From: an uncultured Eubacteriales bacterium
Lineage (GTDB): Bacteria > Bacillota > Clostridia > Christensenellales > CAG-917
Assembly (NCBI GenBank): GCA_900544575.1
Contig: UQVO01000022.1
Location: 1 to 19,682, forward strand
Reading direction: 5' to 3'
Length of the DNA: 19,682 nt
A model generated the notes under the pieces. The model was not told the DNA's origin. It was given only the letters and a program-made list of their open reading frames with translations, and ran no database searches. A program made the translations under genes and the position numbers. Below, piece by piece: positions 7,090 to 13,825 of this stretch; position 1 is the first letter of the stretch, and each line of letters opens with the position of its first letter.

Positions 7090-8373
7090 ATGCTGGATAT
7101 AAACAAAATCAAGGAAAATCCCGAAAAAATCGCGGCGGCACTCGCAAAGAAAGGCTGTGACACCGACCTTTCCCCCGTCATCGCGTGGGACAACGAGCGC
7201 AAGGCGGCAATCAGCGGCGTCGAACAGCTCAAAGCCCGCCGCAACAAGGTTTCGGCGGAGATACCGAAGCTCAAAAAGGAAGGGAAGCCCGTCGAGCATA
7301 TCTTTAAGGAAATGCGCGAGATAGGCGACGAGATTGCCGACCGCGACGCGGACATCAACGCGCTTGTGGAGAGAATAACGGACTTCTTGTCCCGCCTTCC
7401 CAACCTCCCCGACGACGACCTGCTCCCCGGCGAAAAGGAAAACAATCAGGTCATCAGGATTGTGGGTGAGAAGCCCGAGTTTTCTTTCCCCGTCAAAAAC
7501 CACGTCGACCTCTGCACCTCTCTCGGACTCATCGACTACGAAAGGGGAGTCAAGCTCGGCGGCAACGGTTTCTGGATTTACCGCGGACTGGGCGCGCAGC
7601 TGGAATGGGCACTGCTCAATTACTTCGTCGAGGAACACCTGAAAGACGGCTACGAGTTCATCCTGCCCCCTCATCAGCTCAACTACGACTGCGGATACGG
7701 GGCGGGTCAGTTCCCGAAATTCAGCGACGAGGTGTATTGGCTGGACCTCGACGAGGACAGGCACCGCAACCGCTTTATGCTGCCCACGGCAGAGACCGCA
7801 CTCGTCAATATGTACGCAGGCGAGATAATCGACGAAAGCAAACTGCCGATGAAATTCTTCGCCTATACGCCGTGCTACCGCAAGGAAGCGGGCAGCGCGA
7901 GGGCGGAGGAGCGCGGAATGATACGCGGACACCAGTTCAACAAGGTGGAAATGGTGCAGTACGCGCATCCCGAACACAGTATGGAAGCGTTTGAGGAGCT
8001 CGTCGACAAGGCGGCGTCGCTGGTCGAAAAACTGGGGCTGCATTTCAGGGTTTCCAAACTTGCGGCGGGGGATTGTTCCGCGTCTATGGCAAGGACTTAC
8101 GACGTGGAGCTGTGGATACCGAGTATGGGCATATACAAGGAGTGCAGTTCCGTGTCCAACGCCAACGACTATCAGGCGCGCCGCAACAACACGCGTTACC
8201 GCGATTCCAAGACGGGCAAACCCGCTTACGTGCACACCCTGAACGGCAGCGGCCTTGCCACCAGCAGGCTCATCCCCGCAATAGTGGAGCAGTTCCAGAA
8301 CGAAGACGGCACGGTCACCGTGCCCGAAGTGCTCCGCAAGTGGCTGGGCGGCCGCGAATATATAGGTAAATAG
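7090..8373 (+). CDS. serS: Seryl-tRNA synthetase
   Basis: A 427-residue class IIa synthetase that charges tRNA-Ser (and tRNA-Sec where present). The N-terminal part (about 1-105) is the long antiparallel coiled coil that grips the long variable arm of the tRNA. Class II motif 2 is at 258-289 (YTPCYRKEAGSA...RGMIRGHQFNKVE) and motif 3 at 385-402 (NGSGLATSRLIPAIVEQF). PTAETALVN (232-240) is the conserved TxE-region serine-binding segment. The start is the ATG at 7090, with GAGGAGG upstream. Only 15 bases separate it from leuS and 52 from the M28 gene, with no terminator in either gap. Perfect small inverted repeats (GGCGC/GCGCC, and TTCCGCA/TGCGGAA at 8398-8413) lie after it but lack a T tract. 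Confidence 0.98.
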   Translation: MLDINKIKENPEKIAAALAKKGCDTDLSPVIAWDNERKAAISGVEQLKARRNKVSAEIPKLKKEGKPVEHIFKEMREIGDEIADRDADINALVERITDFLSRLPNLPDDDLLPGEKENNQVIRIVGEKPEFSFPVKNHVDLCTSLGLIDYERGVKLGGNGFWIYRGLGAQLEWALLNYFVEEHLKDGYEFILPPHQLNYDCGYGAGQFPKFSDEVYWLDLDEDRHRNRFMLPTAETALVNMYAGEIIDESKLPMKFFAYTPCYRKEAGSARAEERGMIRGHQFNKVEMVQYAHPEHSMEAFEELVDKAASLVEKLGLHFRVSKLAAGDCSASMARTYDVELWIPSMGIYKECSSVSNANDYQARRNNTRYRDSKTGKPAYVHTLNGSGLATSRLIPAIVEQFQNEDGTVTVPEVLRKWLGGREYIGK

Positions 8374-8425
8374 GCGCACGCGCCTCAAAATATCGGATTC
8401 CGCACCTGCGGAAGAGGGAGGATAT

Positions 8426-9871
8426 ATGAGAGAAGAACTCAGACCTTATGCAGACGAGGCGTTTTCCGTCGTCGAAACCGCCGCAAACGAAATAGGCCCG
8501 CGCTTGCCCGGGTCGGAGAACGAGAAGAAACTCGCCGACCATATGGCGGAGAAGCTGAAAGAAATCGGCGTCACCCCCGTCAAAGAGAAGTTTCTCGTCG
8601 CGCCGCGCGCCAGCATAGGCGGCATTCCCTATGCGGGTTGGGTCGGCATCGCCGCGGGCGTGCTTATGCTCATCCCCGCGGGCACGAATTGGGGAGTAGG
8701 CTTCCACGGGCTTGCGTTCTTCGCCTGCCTCGCCACTCTGGTGTGGCTGGTTTGCAGCGTATTCCTTTACAAGACGTGGTTCGACTTCGCGTTCAAACAG
8801 GAAGTGTCCCAGAACGTCTACGGCGAAGTGCTGCCGCCGAGCGGAAAATACGACTATACGGTCATCGTTTCGGGGCACACCGACACCAGCTGGAACTGGA
8901 AACATTCCGCCGTCACGAAACATATGCCCGGCGGTCCCGTGTCCGCATTCGTCAAGATGGGCATAGGCGTAGTCGCGTTCCTCTTCATCTTTATGTCGGC
9001 GGCGACGGTGTTCATCACGGAGCTGTGTATGCTTACGGCGGAGTCTATGACGCTGTCGCAGCTCGAAACCCTGCTCGGAGTGGTCGAAACCTTGCCCGAC
9101 TTCTCGGTTGCGCTTTACATTCTCATCCCCTTGTTCGTCATTCCCGGATGTTTCTTCATCACTCTGTGGGCGGACAAAAATCCCCGCACCGCATCTCCCG
9201 GCGCGATGGACAATGCAACGGGCATAGGCATTGCGTATGCGGTGACGAAATACTATAAGGAAAACCCCGACAAAATGCCCGCGAACTGCCGCATTATCGA
9301 TTTCAACTGCGGTTCGGAAGAGGCGGGACTCCGCGGTTCGATTGCCTTCACGCGCAGTCACAAGGGAGAGGACATCCTCAAAAACTGCTGGAACATAAAC
9401 GTCGACTCCATCGCCGACAAGGACCATTTCCAGGTCGTTCACGGCGACACCTGGCAGTTCACCCGCTTTGACGAAACGCTGTGCGGTATGCTTTACGACG
9501 CCATAAAGGAAGCGGGCATCGAGAAACCCGGCGACATTGCCAATCCCGTCGGCGGATGCGACTCCACTCCCTTCACGAAAGCGGGGGTCAGGAGCGTCAC
9601 TTTCGCGGCGCAGAACCCCATCCTCACGCACTACTATCACACGTTCTACGACGTTCCCGAGCGTTTCGAAAAGGAAACCGTGGGGCTCGGGCTCGACATC
9701 GTGCTGCGCGTCATAGACAAGATTGCCGCACACGAGAATGCGCAGCGTGGGCAGACCGCGGACGCTGCCGCGCCTGCGGCGGAAGAGCAACCCGCGGCGG
9801 ACGCGCCCGCCGTCTGCGAAAGCGCGCCCGAAAACGCGCTCTTTGCCGAAGCGGAAATCATGGAAGAATGA
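8426..9871 (+). CDS. Membrane-embedded M28-family metallopeptidase
   Basis: A 481-residue predicted zinc aminopeptidase-like protein. The M28 metal and catalytic set is complete: H151 and D153 (SGHTDTSW), D262 (GAMDNATG), E298 and E299 (CGSEEAG), D327 (NVDS), H405 (HYYHTFYD). Hydrophobic segments at about 64-85 and 91-115 precede the first ligand. Two more, at about 176-203 and 227-248, lie between H151 and D262, where soluble M28 enzymes have only a short loop. The domain is therefore interrupted by a membrane hairpin, leaving both halves on the same side. There is no cleavable signal peptide. The tail (about 436-481) is Ala/Pro/Glu-rich and probably disordered. GGGAGG precedes the ATG. It probably shares the leuS-serS transcript and ends at a strong terminator. 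The substrate is unknown; M28 also contains non-peptidase members such as glutaminyl cyclases. Confidence 0.88.
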   Translation: MREELRPYADEAFSVVETAANEIGPRLPGSENEKKLADHMAEKLKEIGVTPVKEKFLVAPRASIGGIPYAGWVGIAAGVLMLIPAGTNWGVGFHGLAFFACLATLVWLVCSVFLYKTWFDFAFKQEVSQNVYGEVLPPSGKYDYTVIVSGHTDTSWNWKHSAVTKHMPGGPVSAFVKMGIGVVAFLFIFMSAATVFITELCMLTAESMTLSQLETLLGVVETLPDFSVALYILIPLFVIPGCFFITLWADKNPRTASPGAMDNATGIGIAYAVTKYYKENPDKMPANCRIIDFNCGSEEAGLRGSIAFTRSHKGEDILKNCWNINVDSIADKDHFQVVHGDTWQFTRFDETLCGMLYDAIKEAGIEKPGDIANPVGGCDSTPFTKAGVRSVTFAAQNPILTHYYHTFYDVPERFEKETVGLGLDIVLRVIDKIAAHENAQRGQTADAAAPAAEEQPAADAPAVCESAPENALFAEAEIMEE

Positions 9872-9889
9872 CGCTTTCCGTCCGAAAGA

Positions 9890-9919
9890 AAGCGCACGCG
9901 TGAAAGCGTGCGCTTTTTT
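9890..9919 (+). terminator. Strong intrinsic terminator after the M28 gene
   Basis: AAGCGCACGC and GCGTGCGCTT form a perfect 10-bp stem with a 6-base loop, followed by six Ts (9914-9919). It lies 18 bases past the stop and closes the leuS-serS-M28 unit. Confidence 0.95.
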
Positions 9920-9964
9920 GTTGTTCGCTTTAAGGCAGGCGCGGAGCGGAGAGTGGGGACGGGC

Positions 9965-9980
9965 AAAAGCGGAAATCCGC
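9965..9980 (-). terminator. Weak terminator candidate for the XRE gene
   Basis: On the minus strand GCGG-ATTT-CCGC is followed by TTTT, about 30 bases past the XRE stop. The stem is only 4-5 bp, so the call is weak. Confidence 0.3.
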
Positions 9981-10010
9981 ACACCTTCCTTCGCCGCGGG
10001 TTTATCGCGG

Positions 10011-10325
10011 TCAGCCGTCGCGCAGAGCTTCCAGCAGCGCGACTGCGGTGCGCCGCTTTTCTGCGGGCAGAGAACGGTAGACGCGCAGCAGCACGCTTTC
10101 GTCCTCCGAACGGAGCGCGGCTGAACGGGGCGGGGTGATGCCGAGCAGTTCGTCCGCGCTCACGCCGAAGAATTCCGCAACGGCGGCGATATATACGGCG
10201 GTCGGCTCGTTGATGCCCTTTTCCCAGAAGTAAACGGTGCCCTGCGACACGCCTATTTCCTTTGCCAGACGCACCTGCGTCATTCCTGCGGACGTCCGCA
10301 GCTGCCTGAGTTTTTCTCCGAACAT
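10011..10325 (-). CDS. XRE-family transcriptional regulator
   Basis: A 104-residue DNA-binding protein. Residues about 5-60 form a Cro/C1-type helix-turn-helix (LRQLRTSAGMTQ, then LAKEIGVSQGTVYFWEKG, then AAVAEFFGVSADELLGI), with the recognition helix at about 27-36. The C-terminal 40 residues (SEDESVLLRVYRSLPAEKRRTAVALLEAL) look like a short helical dimerisation segment. No ligand-binding or peptidase domain is attached. AGGA six bases before the ATG supports the start. The gene has its own extended -10 promoter, and repeated ACAGAAT sites overlap and follow that promoter, suggesting autoregulation. It faces away from the GPH-sulfatase genes, which could be a target, but this is inference. 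Confidence 0.92.
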   Translation of the reverse strand: MFGEKLRQLRTSAGMTQVRLAKEIGVSQGTVYFWEKGINEPTAVYIAAVAEFFGVSADELLGITPPRSAALRSEDESVLLRVYRSLPAEKRRTAVALLEALRDG

Positions 10326-10345
10326 AATTCTTCCTCTCTCGGCAA

Positions 10346-10375
10346 ATTATAACAGAATAATGGTATTTTCGTCAA
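10346..10375 (-). promoter_or_regulatory. Promoter of the XRE regulator gene
   Basis: On the minus strand, TTGACG (-35, 10375-10370), 18 bases, then TATAAT (-10, 10351-10346), with TG one base upstream of the -10. It is a near-consensus extended -10 promoter about 20 bases upstream of the ATG. Confidence 0.8.
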
Positions 10376-10419
10376 TAATATGACAGAATTCGCCGCATAT
10401 CGCGCAAAACACACAGAAT
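10348..10419 (+). repeat. Three ACAGAAT direct repeats at 31- and 30-bp spacing
   Basis: ACAGAAT occurs at 10352-10358, 10383-10389 and 10413-10419. The first two extend to TAT(A/G)ACAGAAT. The third is part of the partial palindrome ACAG-AATA-CTGT. Start-to-start distances of 31 and 30 bp are close to three helical turns, so the sites face the same side of the DNA. The first overlaps the XRE -10 and the second lies upstream of its -35. They are candidate operators for the XRE protein. Confidence 0.45.
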
Positions 10420-10430
10420 ACTGTTAATGA

Positions 10431-10583
10431 GGGAATGTTGTCTTTTTAGGGATAGGTATCTCGGACAGTACGTTCGCAGCCGTCACACCCGCAAATTCAG
10501 GTAGGGCGGAATGACATCGTTCCCGACCCTATTCGTTTATTCTGGCAGGGGAACGGCGCGCCTCACGGCGCGCCGTTCCTTTT
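10431..10583 (+). ncRNA. Possible structured small RNA ending in a terminator
   Basis: No credible reading frame fills this stretch, yet it ends in a strong plus-strand terminator (10550-10583) with no plus-strand gene before it. Bases 10431-10442 (GGGAATGTTGTC) pair with 10512-10523 (GACATCGTTCCC) at 11 of 12 positions, counting one G-U, enclosing about 70 bases. A competing local hairpin is also possible (TAGGG at 10502-10506 with CCCTA at 10527-10531). I match it to no known riboswitch or small-RNA family by eye, and I see no convincing plus-strand promoter. An attenuator leader for the downstream GPH gene is an alternative, but that gene has its own promoter. Confidence 0.3.
10550..10583 (+). 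terminator. Strong orphan intrinsic terminator
   Basis: GGAACGGCGCGCC and GGCGCGCCGTTCC form a perfect 13-bp stem with the 4-base loop TCAC. TTTT follows, then CTTGTTTT. The T-rich tail is on the plus side only, and there is no plus-strand gene between the XRE promoter and this point. Confidence 0.9.
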
Positions 10584-10808
10584 CTTGTTTTCCGCCCGTG
10601 TTGCATTCCTTTGCGGCTGCGACGGACGTATGCGTCAAAAGTTCGCCGTGAAAGCGTCTTTTCTGCGGAGCGTTTCTTCGGGACACGTCGCGCCTGCGCG
10701 CGTGTTACGCGCGTCAGATAAAACAAAACAAGCCGCTGCCGCGCACAAACTTGCGCGGTTTCGGGAGGACGGAAAGGAGGAATTCCTTTCCGCCGCCGTA
10801 AATCGCTA
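10584..10808. other. Gene-free stretch with several hairpins
   Basis: I see no supportable gene here. It holds three inverted repeats without T tracts: GCGCGT-GTT-ACGCGC near 10700, CCGCGCA-CAAACT-TGCGCGG (about 10739-10758), and CGGAAAGG-AGGAATT-CCTTTCCG (10770-10792). The last is a near-perfect palindrome about 20 bases upstream of the GPH promoter and could be an operator. Confidence 0.4.
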
Positions 10809-10837
10809 TTGATTTTCCTCCCGCGCGGCTTTATTAT
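10809..10837 (+). promoter_or_regulatory. Probable promoter of the GPH symporter-sulfatase unit
   Basis: TTGATT (10809-10814), 17 bases, then TATTAT (10832-10837). It matches the consensus at 9 of 12 positions. It predicts a leader of about 30 bases before the ATG at 10875. Confidence 0.6.
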
Positions 10838-10874
10838 GAAACCGAGGAGAATTGCTTCTCGGATAAGAGGGAAA

Positions 10875-12356
10875 ATGGAGAAAAAACTTAAAATAAGCAA
10901 TTACATCGGTTACGGTGTGGCGGATTTGGGCAACAACATCGCCTTTGCCGCCGTCGGGTCTTATCTCACTGTGTTCTATTCCGATGTGCTCGGCGCAAAG
11001 TTCGACGAGGCGACGTCTGCGACGTGGCTGATTGCCGTGACCGCGATAATGGTCATCGCGCGCGTATGGGACGCGATAAACGACCCGATAATGGGCTGGC
11101 TCGCGCAGAGGGCGAAACCGACGAAGTGGGGCAAATTCCGCGCTTACCTTCTCATAGGAGGGCTTCCGCTTGCGCTGTCGGCGGTGCTTATGTTCGCGCC
11201 CATTCCGGATATGTCGCTTGCGGAATGCATAGTTTTCGCGTTTTTCACCTATATCGCCTACGGTATGCTTTACACCGTGGTGCTCGTGCCGTACGGCTCG
11301 CTCGCCACGGTGATGACGCGCAACGAAAACGAGCGCAGCCGTCTTTCCATAGCGCGTTCGATAGGCGGCGGCATAGGCGGCATACCCGCGGGCATACTTT
11401 TCCCCGTGCTGGTATATTCGACGGCATACAATGCCGCGGGCGAGGAGATAGACATCCTCGACGGCAAAAAGCTCGTGATTTGTATGGCTGTGATTGCGGT
11501 CATTATGATTATAAGCTATGTCGTCGCCTTTGCCTGCACCAAGGAAAATTACGAGTATCCGCCCGCCGTTCAGCGCACAAGCCTGCGCGTGGCGCTGCGC
11601 TCTCTGGTGCGCAACAAGCCGTTTGTCATTATGAGCCTTGCGGGAATGCTGCTCATAGCGTCGTCGATGTACATCAACTCCGTCGACATCTATCTCTTCA
11701 ACGTCTACTATCAAAAAGAAGGAATGATGACCTTCGTCACCATCGCGACCTATGCGCCTATGGTGGCGATGATACCCTTTTCGGAGCTGGTCATAAAGAA
11801 GATAGGCAAGAAAGAGATTTGCGTTTACGGGCTGATACTCTCCGTCGCCGCAACGCTTGTGATGACGGTGTGGCGCATTCCGAACCCGTGGATATTCATA
11901 GCGTTCTGTTTCCTGCAAGGCGCGGGCGTGAGCTTTTTCACGCTGGAAATCTGGGCGCTCGCGATGGACGTCATAGACAGCCACGAGCTTATGACGGGAA
12001 GGCGCGAGGAGGCGATAGGTTATGCGGCGTTCACGTTTATGCGCAAGATAGGGCAGGCGATTGCCGCCGTCGTACCGCTGCTGCTCGCCGCGGTCGGATA
12101 CGTCGCGGGGAAAGGGTACGGCGGACAGTCGCCCGAAACCGTGGACGGGATTTATCTCATCGCGACGGTGGTGCCGCTCGTGATGTTTGCGCTTATGCTG
12201 GTGCTTATGCTGCTTTATCCGCTGAACAAACGCCGTGACGCGGAGATGAGGGAGAAACTCGCCGCGCTGCGCGCGGAGAGGGAAGAGGAGCAAGACCCCG
12301 ACGAAGAGAAAAAGGAAGAGGAGGTTCTGCTTTCGGGGGCGGAGGAGGAACTATGA
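10875..12356 (+). CDS. GPH-family (MFS_2) sugar:cation symporter
   Basis: A 493-residue inner-membrane transporter with about 12 hydrophobic segments. The glycoside-pentoside-hexuronide:cation symporter family is indicated by NYIGYGVADLGNN (9-21) at the start of helix 1. It is also indicated by WDAINDPIMG (65-74), with D66 and D70 where melibiose permease binds the coupling cation, and by the loop WGKFR (85-89). These proteins import glycosides or uronides with Na+ or H+. The start is the ATG at 10875 (GAGGGAAAATG); the longer frame from 10809 would begin inside the promoter and add a non-homologous stretch. The last 40 residues are a charged, Glu-rich cytoplasmic tail, somewhat longer than usual. 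The TGA stop overlaps the sulfatase ATG. By context the cargo is probably a sulfated glycoside, which is inference. Confidence 0.92.
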   Translation: MEKKLKISNYIGYGVADLGNNIAFAAVGSYLTVFYSDVLGAKFDEATSATWLIAVTAIMVIARVWDAINDPIMGWLAQRAKPTKWGKFRAYLLIGGLPLALSAVLMFAPIPDMSLAECIVFAFFTYIAYGMLYTVVLVPYGSLATVMTRNENERSRLSIARSIGGGIGGIPAGILFPVLVYSTAYNAAGEEIDILDGKKLVICMAVIAVIMIISYVVAFACTKENYEYPPAVQRTSLRVALRSLVRNKPFVIMSLAGMLLIASSMYINSVDIYLFNVYYQKEGMMTFVTIATYAPMVAMIPFSELVIKKIGKKEICVYGLILSVAATLVMTVWRIPNPWIFIAFCFLQGAGVSFFTLEIWALAMDVIDSHELMTGRREEAIGYAAFTFMRKIGQAIAAVVPLLLAAVGYVAGKGYGGQSPETVDGIYLIATVVPLVMFALMLVLMLLYPLNKRRDAEMREKLAALRAEREEEQDPDEEKKEEEVLLSGAEEEL

Positions 12357-13759
12357 AACGTCCCAATCTGGTTTACGTCTTTGCCGACCAGCTTCGGTGG
12401 GCGTCCGTAGGCTACAACGGCGACGAACTCGCACACACGCCCGAAATCGACGCGCTTTCCGCGGAGTGCGCCGACGTGACGAATGCGGTGTCGGGACACC
12501 CCGTGTGCGCGCCGTACCGCGCCTCGCTGCTGACGGGCAAGTACACCACGTCGACGGGGATGGTCATCAACGAAATACGGATGAATCCCCGTCACAAGTG
12601 TTTTGCCCACGTACTGAACGAAGCGGGTTACGACTCCTCCTACATAGGCAAATGGCACCTCTATGCGGCGCAGCTGGGACACCATTACGACCCGAAAAAT
12701 TCTTTCGTGCCGCCCGGCCCCGACAGGCTCGGCTTCGACGGATATTTCGCCGCCTACAACTTCCACCACCGCTACTATGCGCCGTATGCGTACTATCATC
12801 TGGATACGCCCGAAAAGATTTACGTTGAAGGCTACGAACCCGATTTTATGACCTCTCTTGCGGAAAAGAGGCTGCGGGAAGCGGCAAAAGGGGACAAACC
12901 GTTTGCGCTTTTCCTTTCCCTCGGCACTCCGCACGACCCGTGGACGCCGGACAACGTGCCCGAAAAATATCTCGACCTCTTCCGCGATACAAAGTTCGCC
13001 AAACCCGCAAACTACGTCGCGGGCAACGACCCGCACGCGGATATGTGGGCGAAATTCTTCCCCGGCGAGCGGAAAAAGCTCACGGAATGGATGAGGGTGT
13101 ATTACGCAATGGTAGCGAACCTTGACGAGAACGTGGGCAGACTGTATGCCGCGGTGAAGGAACTCGGCATAGAAGAGGACACGGTTTTCGTGTTCACGTC
13201 CGACCACGGGGAGATGTTCGGGGCGCACGGCAGGCGCGCCAAAAACATCTTCTACGACGAAGCGGTGCGCGTGCCGTTTTTAATCGGATGGAAAGGACAT
13301 ATCGCACCGGGACGTCGGGATTTCTGTTTCAACACCGTGGACATTATGCCCACTTTGCTGTCCCTTATGGGGCTGCCGTGTCCGGATGACGCGGAAGGGC
13401 GCGACTTGTCGCGGTGTCTGCTCACGGACGCGACGGACGACGAGCCCTCTCTTATGATGGGGACGGGACCCACCGCAATGTTCGGCAGCGGCAAGGAGTG
13501 GCGCGCCGTGCGCGACAAGAGGTTCACTTACGCGGTCTACCGTTCGGACAGGGCGGAATTCCTCTTCGACAACGTTTCCGACCCTCTGCAAAAGAACAAT
13601 CTTGCGCGCGAACCGAAGTTTAAGAATGAAAAAGAGCGGCTTAAAGCCGCTATGTATGCCAAAATGCGCCAAATAGGGGACGACTTCGACAACAACCTGC
13701 ACTATGTCGGCAGATGGGTGAAAAAGCGGCGGATTGTGCGCACCGCCACGCTGAAATGA
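12353..13759 (+). CDS. Cys-type sulfatase (alkaline phosphatase superfamily), cytoplasmic
   Basis: A 468-residue type I sulfatase that should hydrolyse a sulfate ester. The signature CAPYRASLLTG (52-62) is complete, and C52 is the residue converted to formylglycine. Other active-site features are FADQ (10-13) for the first metal ligand, GKWH (99-102) with K100 and H102, H194 in GTPHDPW, and SDHG (283-286). Being Cys-type in an anaerobe, it should need the radical-SAM maturase anSME, which is not in this window. There is no signal peptide, so it acts in the cytoplasm, unlike many gut-bacterial sulfatases. GGAGGAGGAAC precedes the ATG, which overlaps the symporter stop (ATGA), so the two are translationally coupled. 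Together they suggest uptake of an intact sulfated sugar followed by desulfation inside. The substrate is unknown; family relatives include choline-sulfatase and glycan sulfatases. Confidence 0.93.
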   Translation: MKRPNLVYVFADQLRWASVGYNGDELAHTPEIDALSAECADVTNAVSGHPVCAPYRASLLTGKYTTSTGMVINEIRMNPRHKCFAHVLNEAGYDSSYIGKWHLYAAQLGHHYDPKNSFVPPGPDRLGFDGYFAAYNFHHRYYAPYAYYHLDTPEKIYVEGYEPDFMTSLAEKRLREAAKGDKPFALFLSLGTPHDPWTPDNVPEKYLDLFRDTKFAKPANYVAGNDPHADMWAKFFPGERKKLTEWMRVYYAMVANLDENVGRLYAAVKELGIEEDTVFVFTSDHGEMFGAHGRRAKNIFYDEAVRVPFLIGWKGHIAPGRRDFCFNTVDIMPTLLSLMGLPCPDDAEGRDLSRCLLTDATDDEPSLMMGTGPTAMFGSGKEWRAVRDKRFTYAVYRSDRAEFLFDNVSDPLQKNNLAREPKFKNEKERLKAAMYAKMRQIGDDFDNNLHYVGRWVKKRRIVRTATLK

Positions 13760-13772
13760 CGGTCCGGAAAAG

Positions 13773-13804
13773 AAACAGCCGCGGTCATCCCGCGGCTGTT
13801 TTGT
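13773..13804. terminator. Bidirectional terminator between convergent genes
   Basis: AAACAGCCGCGG and CCGCGGCTGTTT form a perfect 12-bp stem with a 5-base loop. On the plus strand it is followed by TTGTTG, and on the minus strand by CTTTTCC. It lies 13 bases past the sulfatase stop and about 20 bases past the stop of the converging lipoprotein gene, so it can serve both. Confidence 0.9.
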
Positions 13805-13825
13805 TGTCGTTGCCGTGACGGTCTG

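Noticed and set aside
4612..8388. A 1,258-codon open frame on the minus strand opposite leuS and serS
   Set aside because: It is codon-aligned with two certain synthetase genes and stays open because TTA, CTA and TCA are avoided there. Its composition (rich in His, Arg, Val and Ala) shows no known domain, and it has no ribosome site.
10348..10419. The ACAGAAT repeats as a CRISPR array
   Set aside because: The repeat core is only 7 bases with three copies and no Cas genes; the position over a promoter fits operators.
10585..10812. A 75-codon plus-strand frame in the same intergenic region
   Set aside because: It starts within the terminator tail without a ribosome site, and its product resembles no protein I know.
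10529..10900. A 123-codon minus-strand frame across the XRE-GPH intergenic region
   Set aside because: It is very rich in Arg and Lys with no domain, crosses the strong terminator and the GPH promoter, and lacks a ribosome site.
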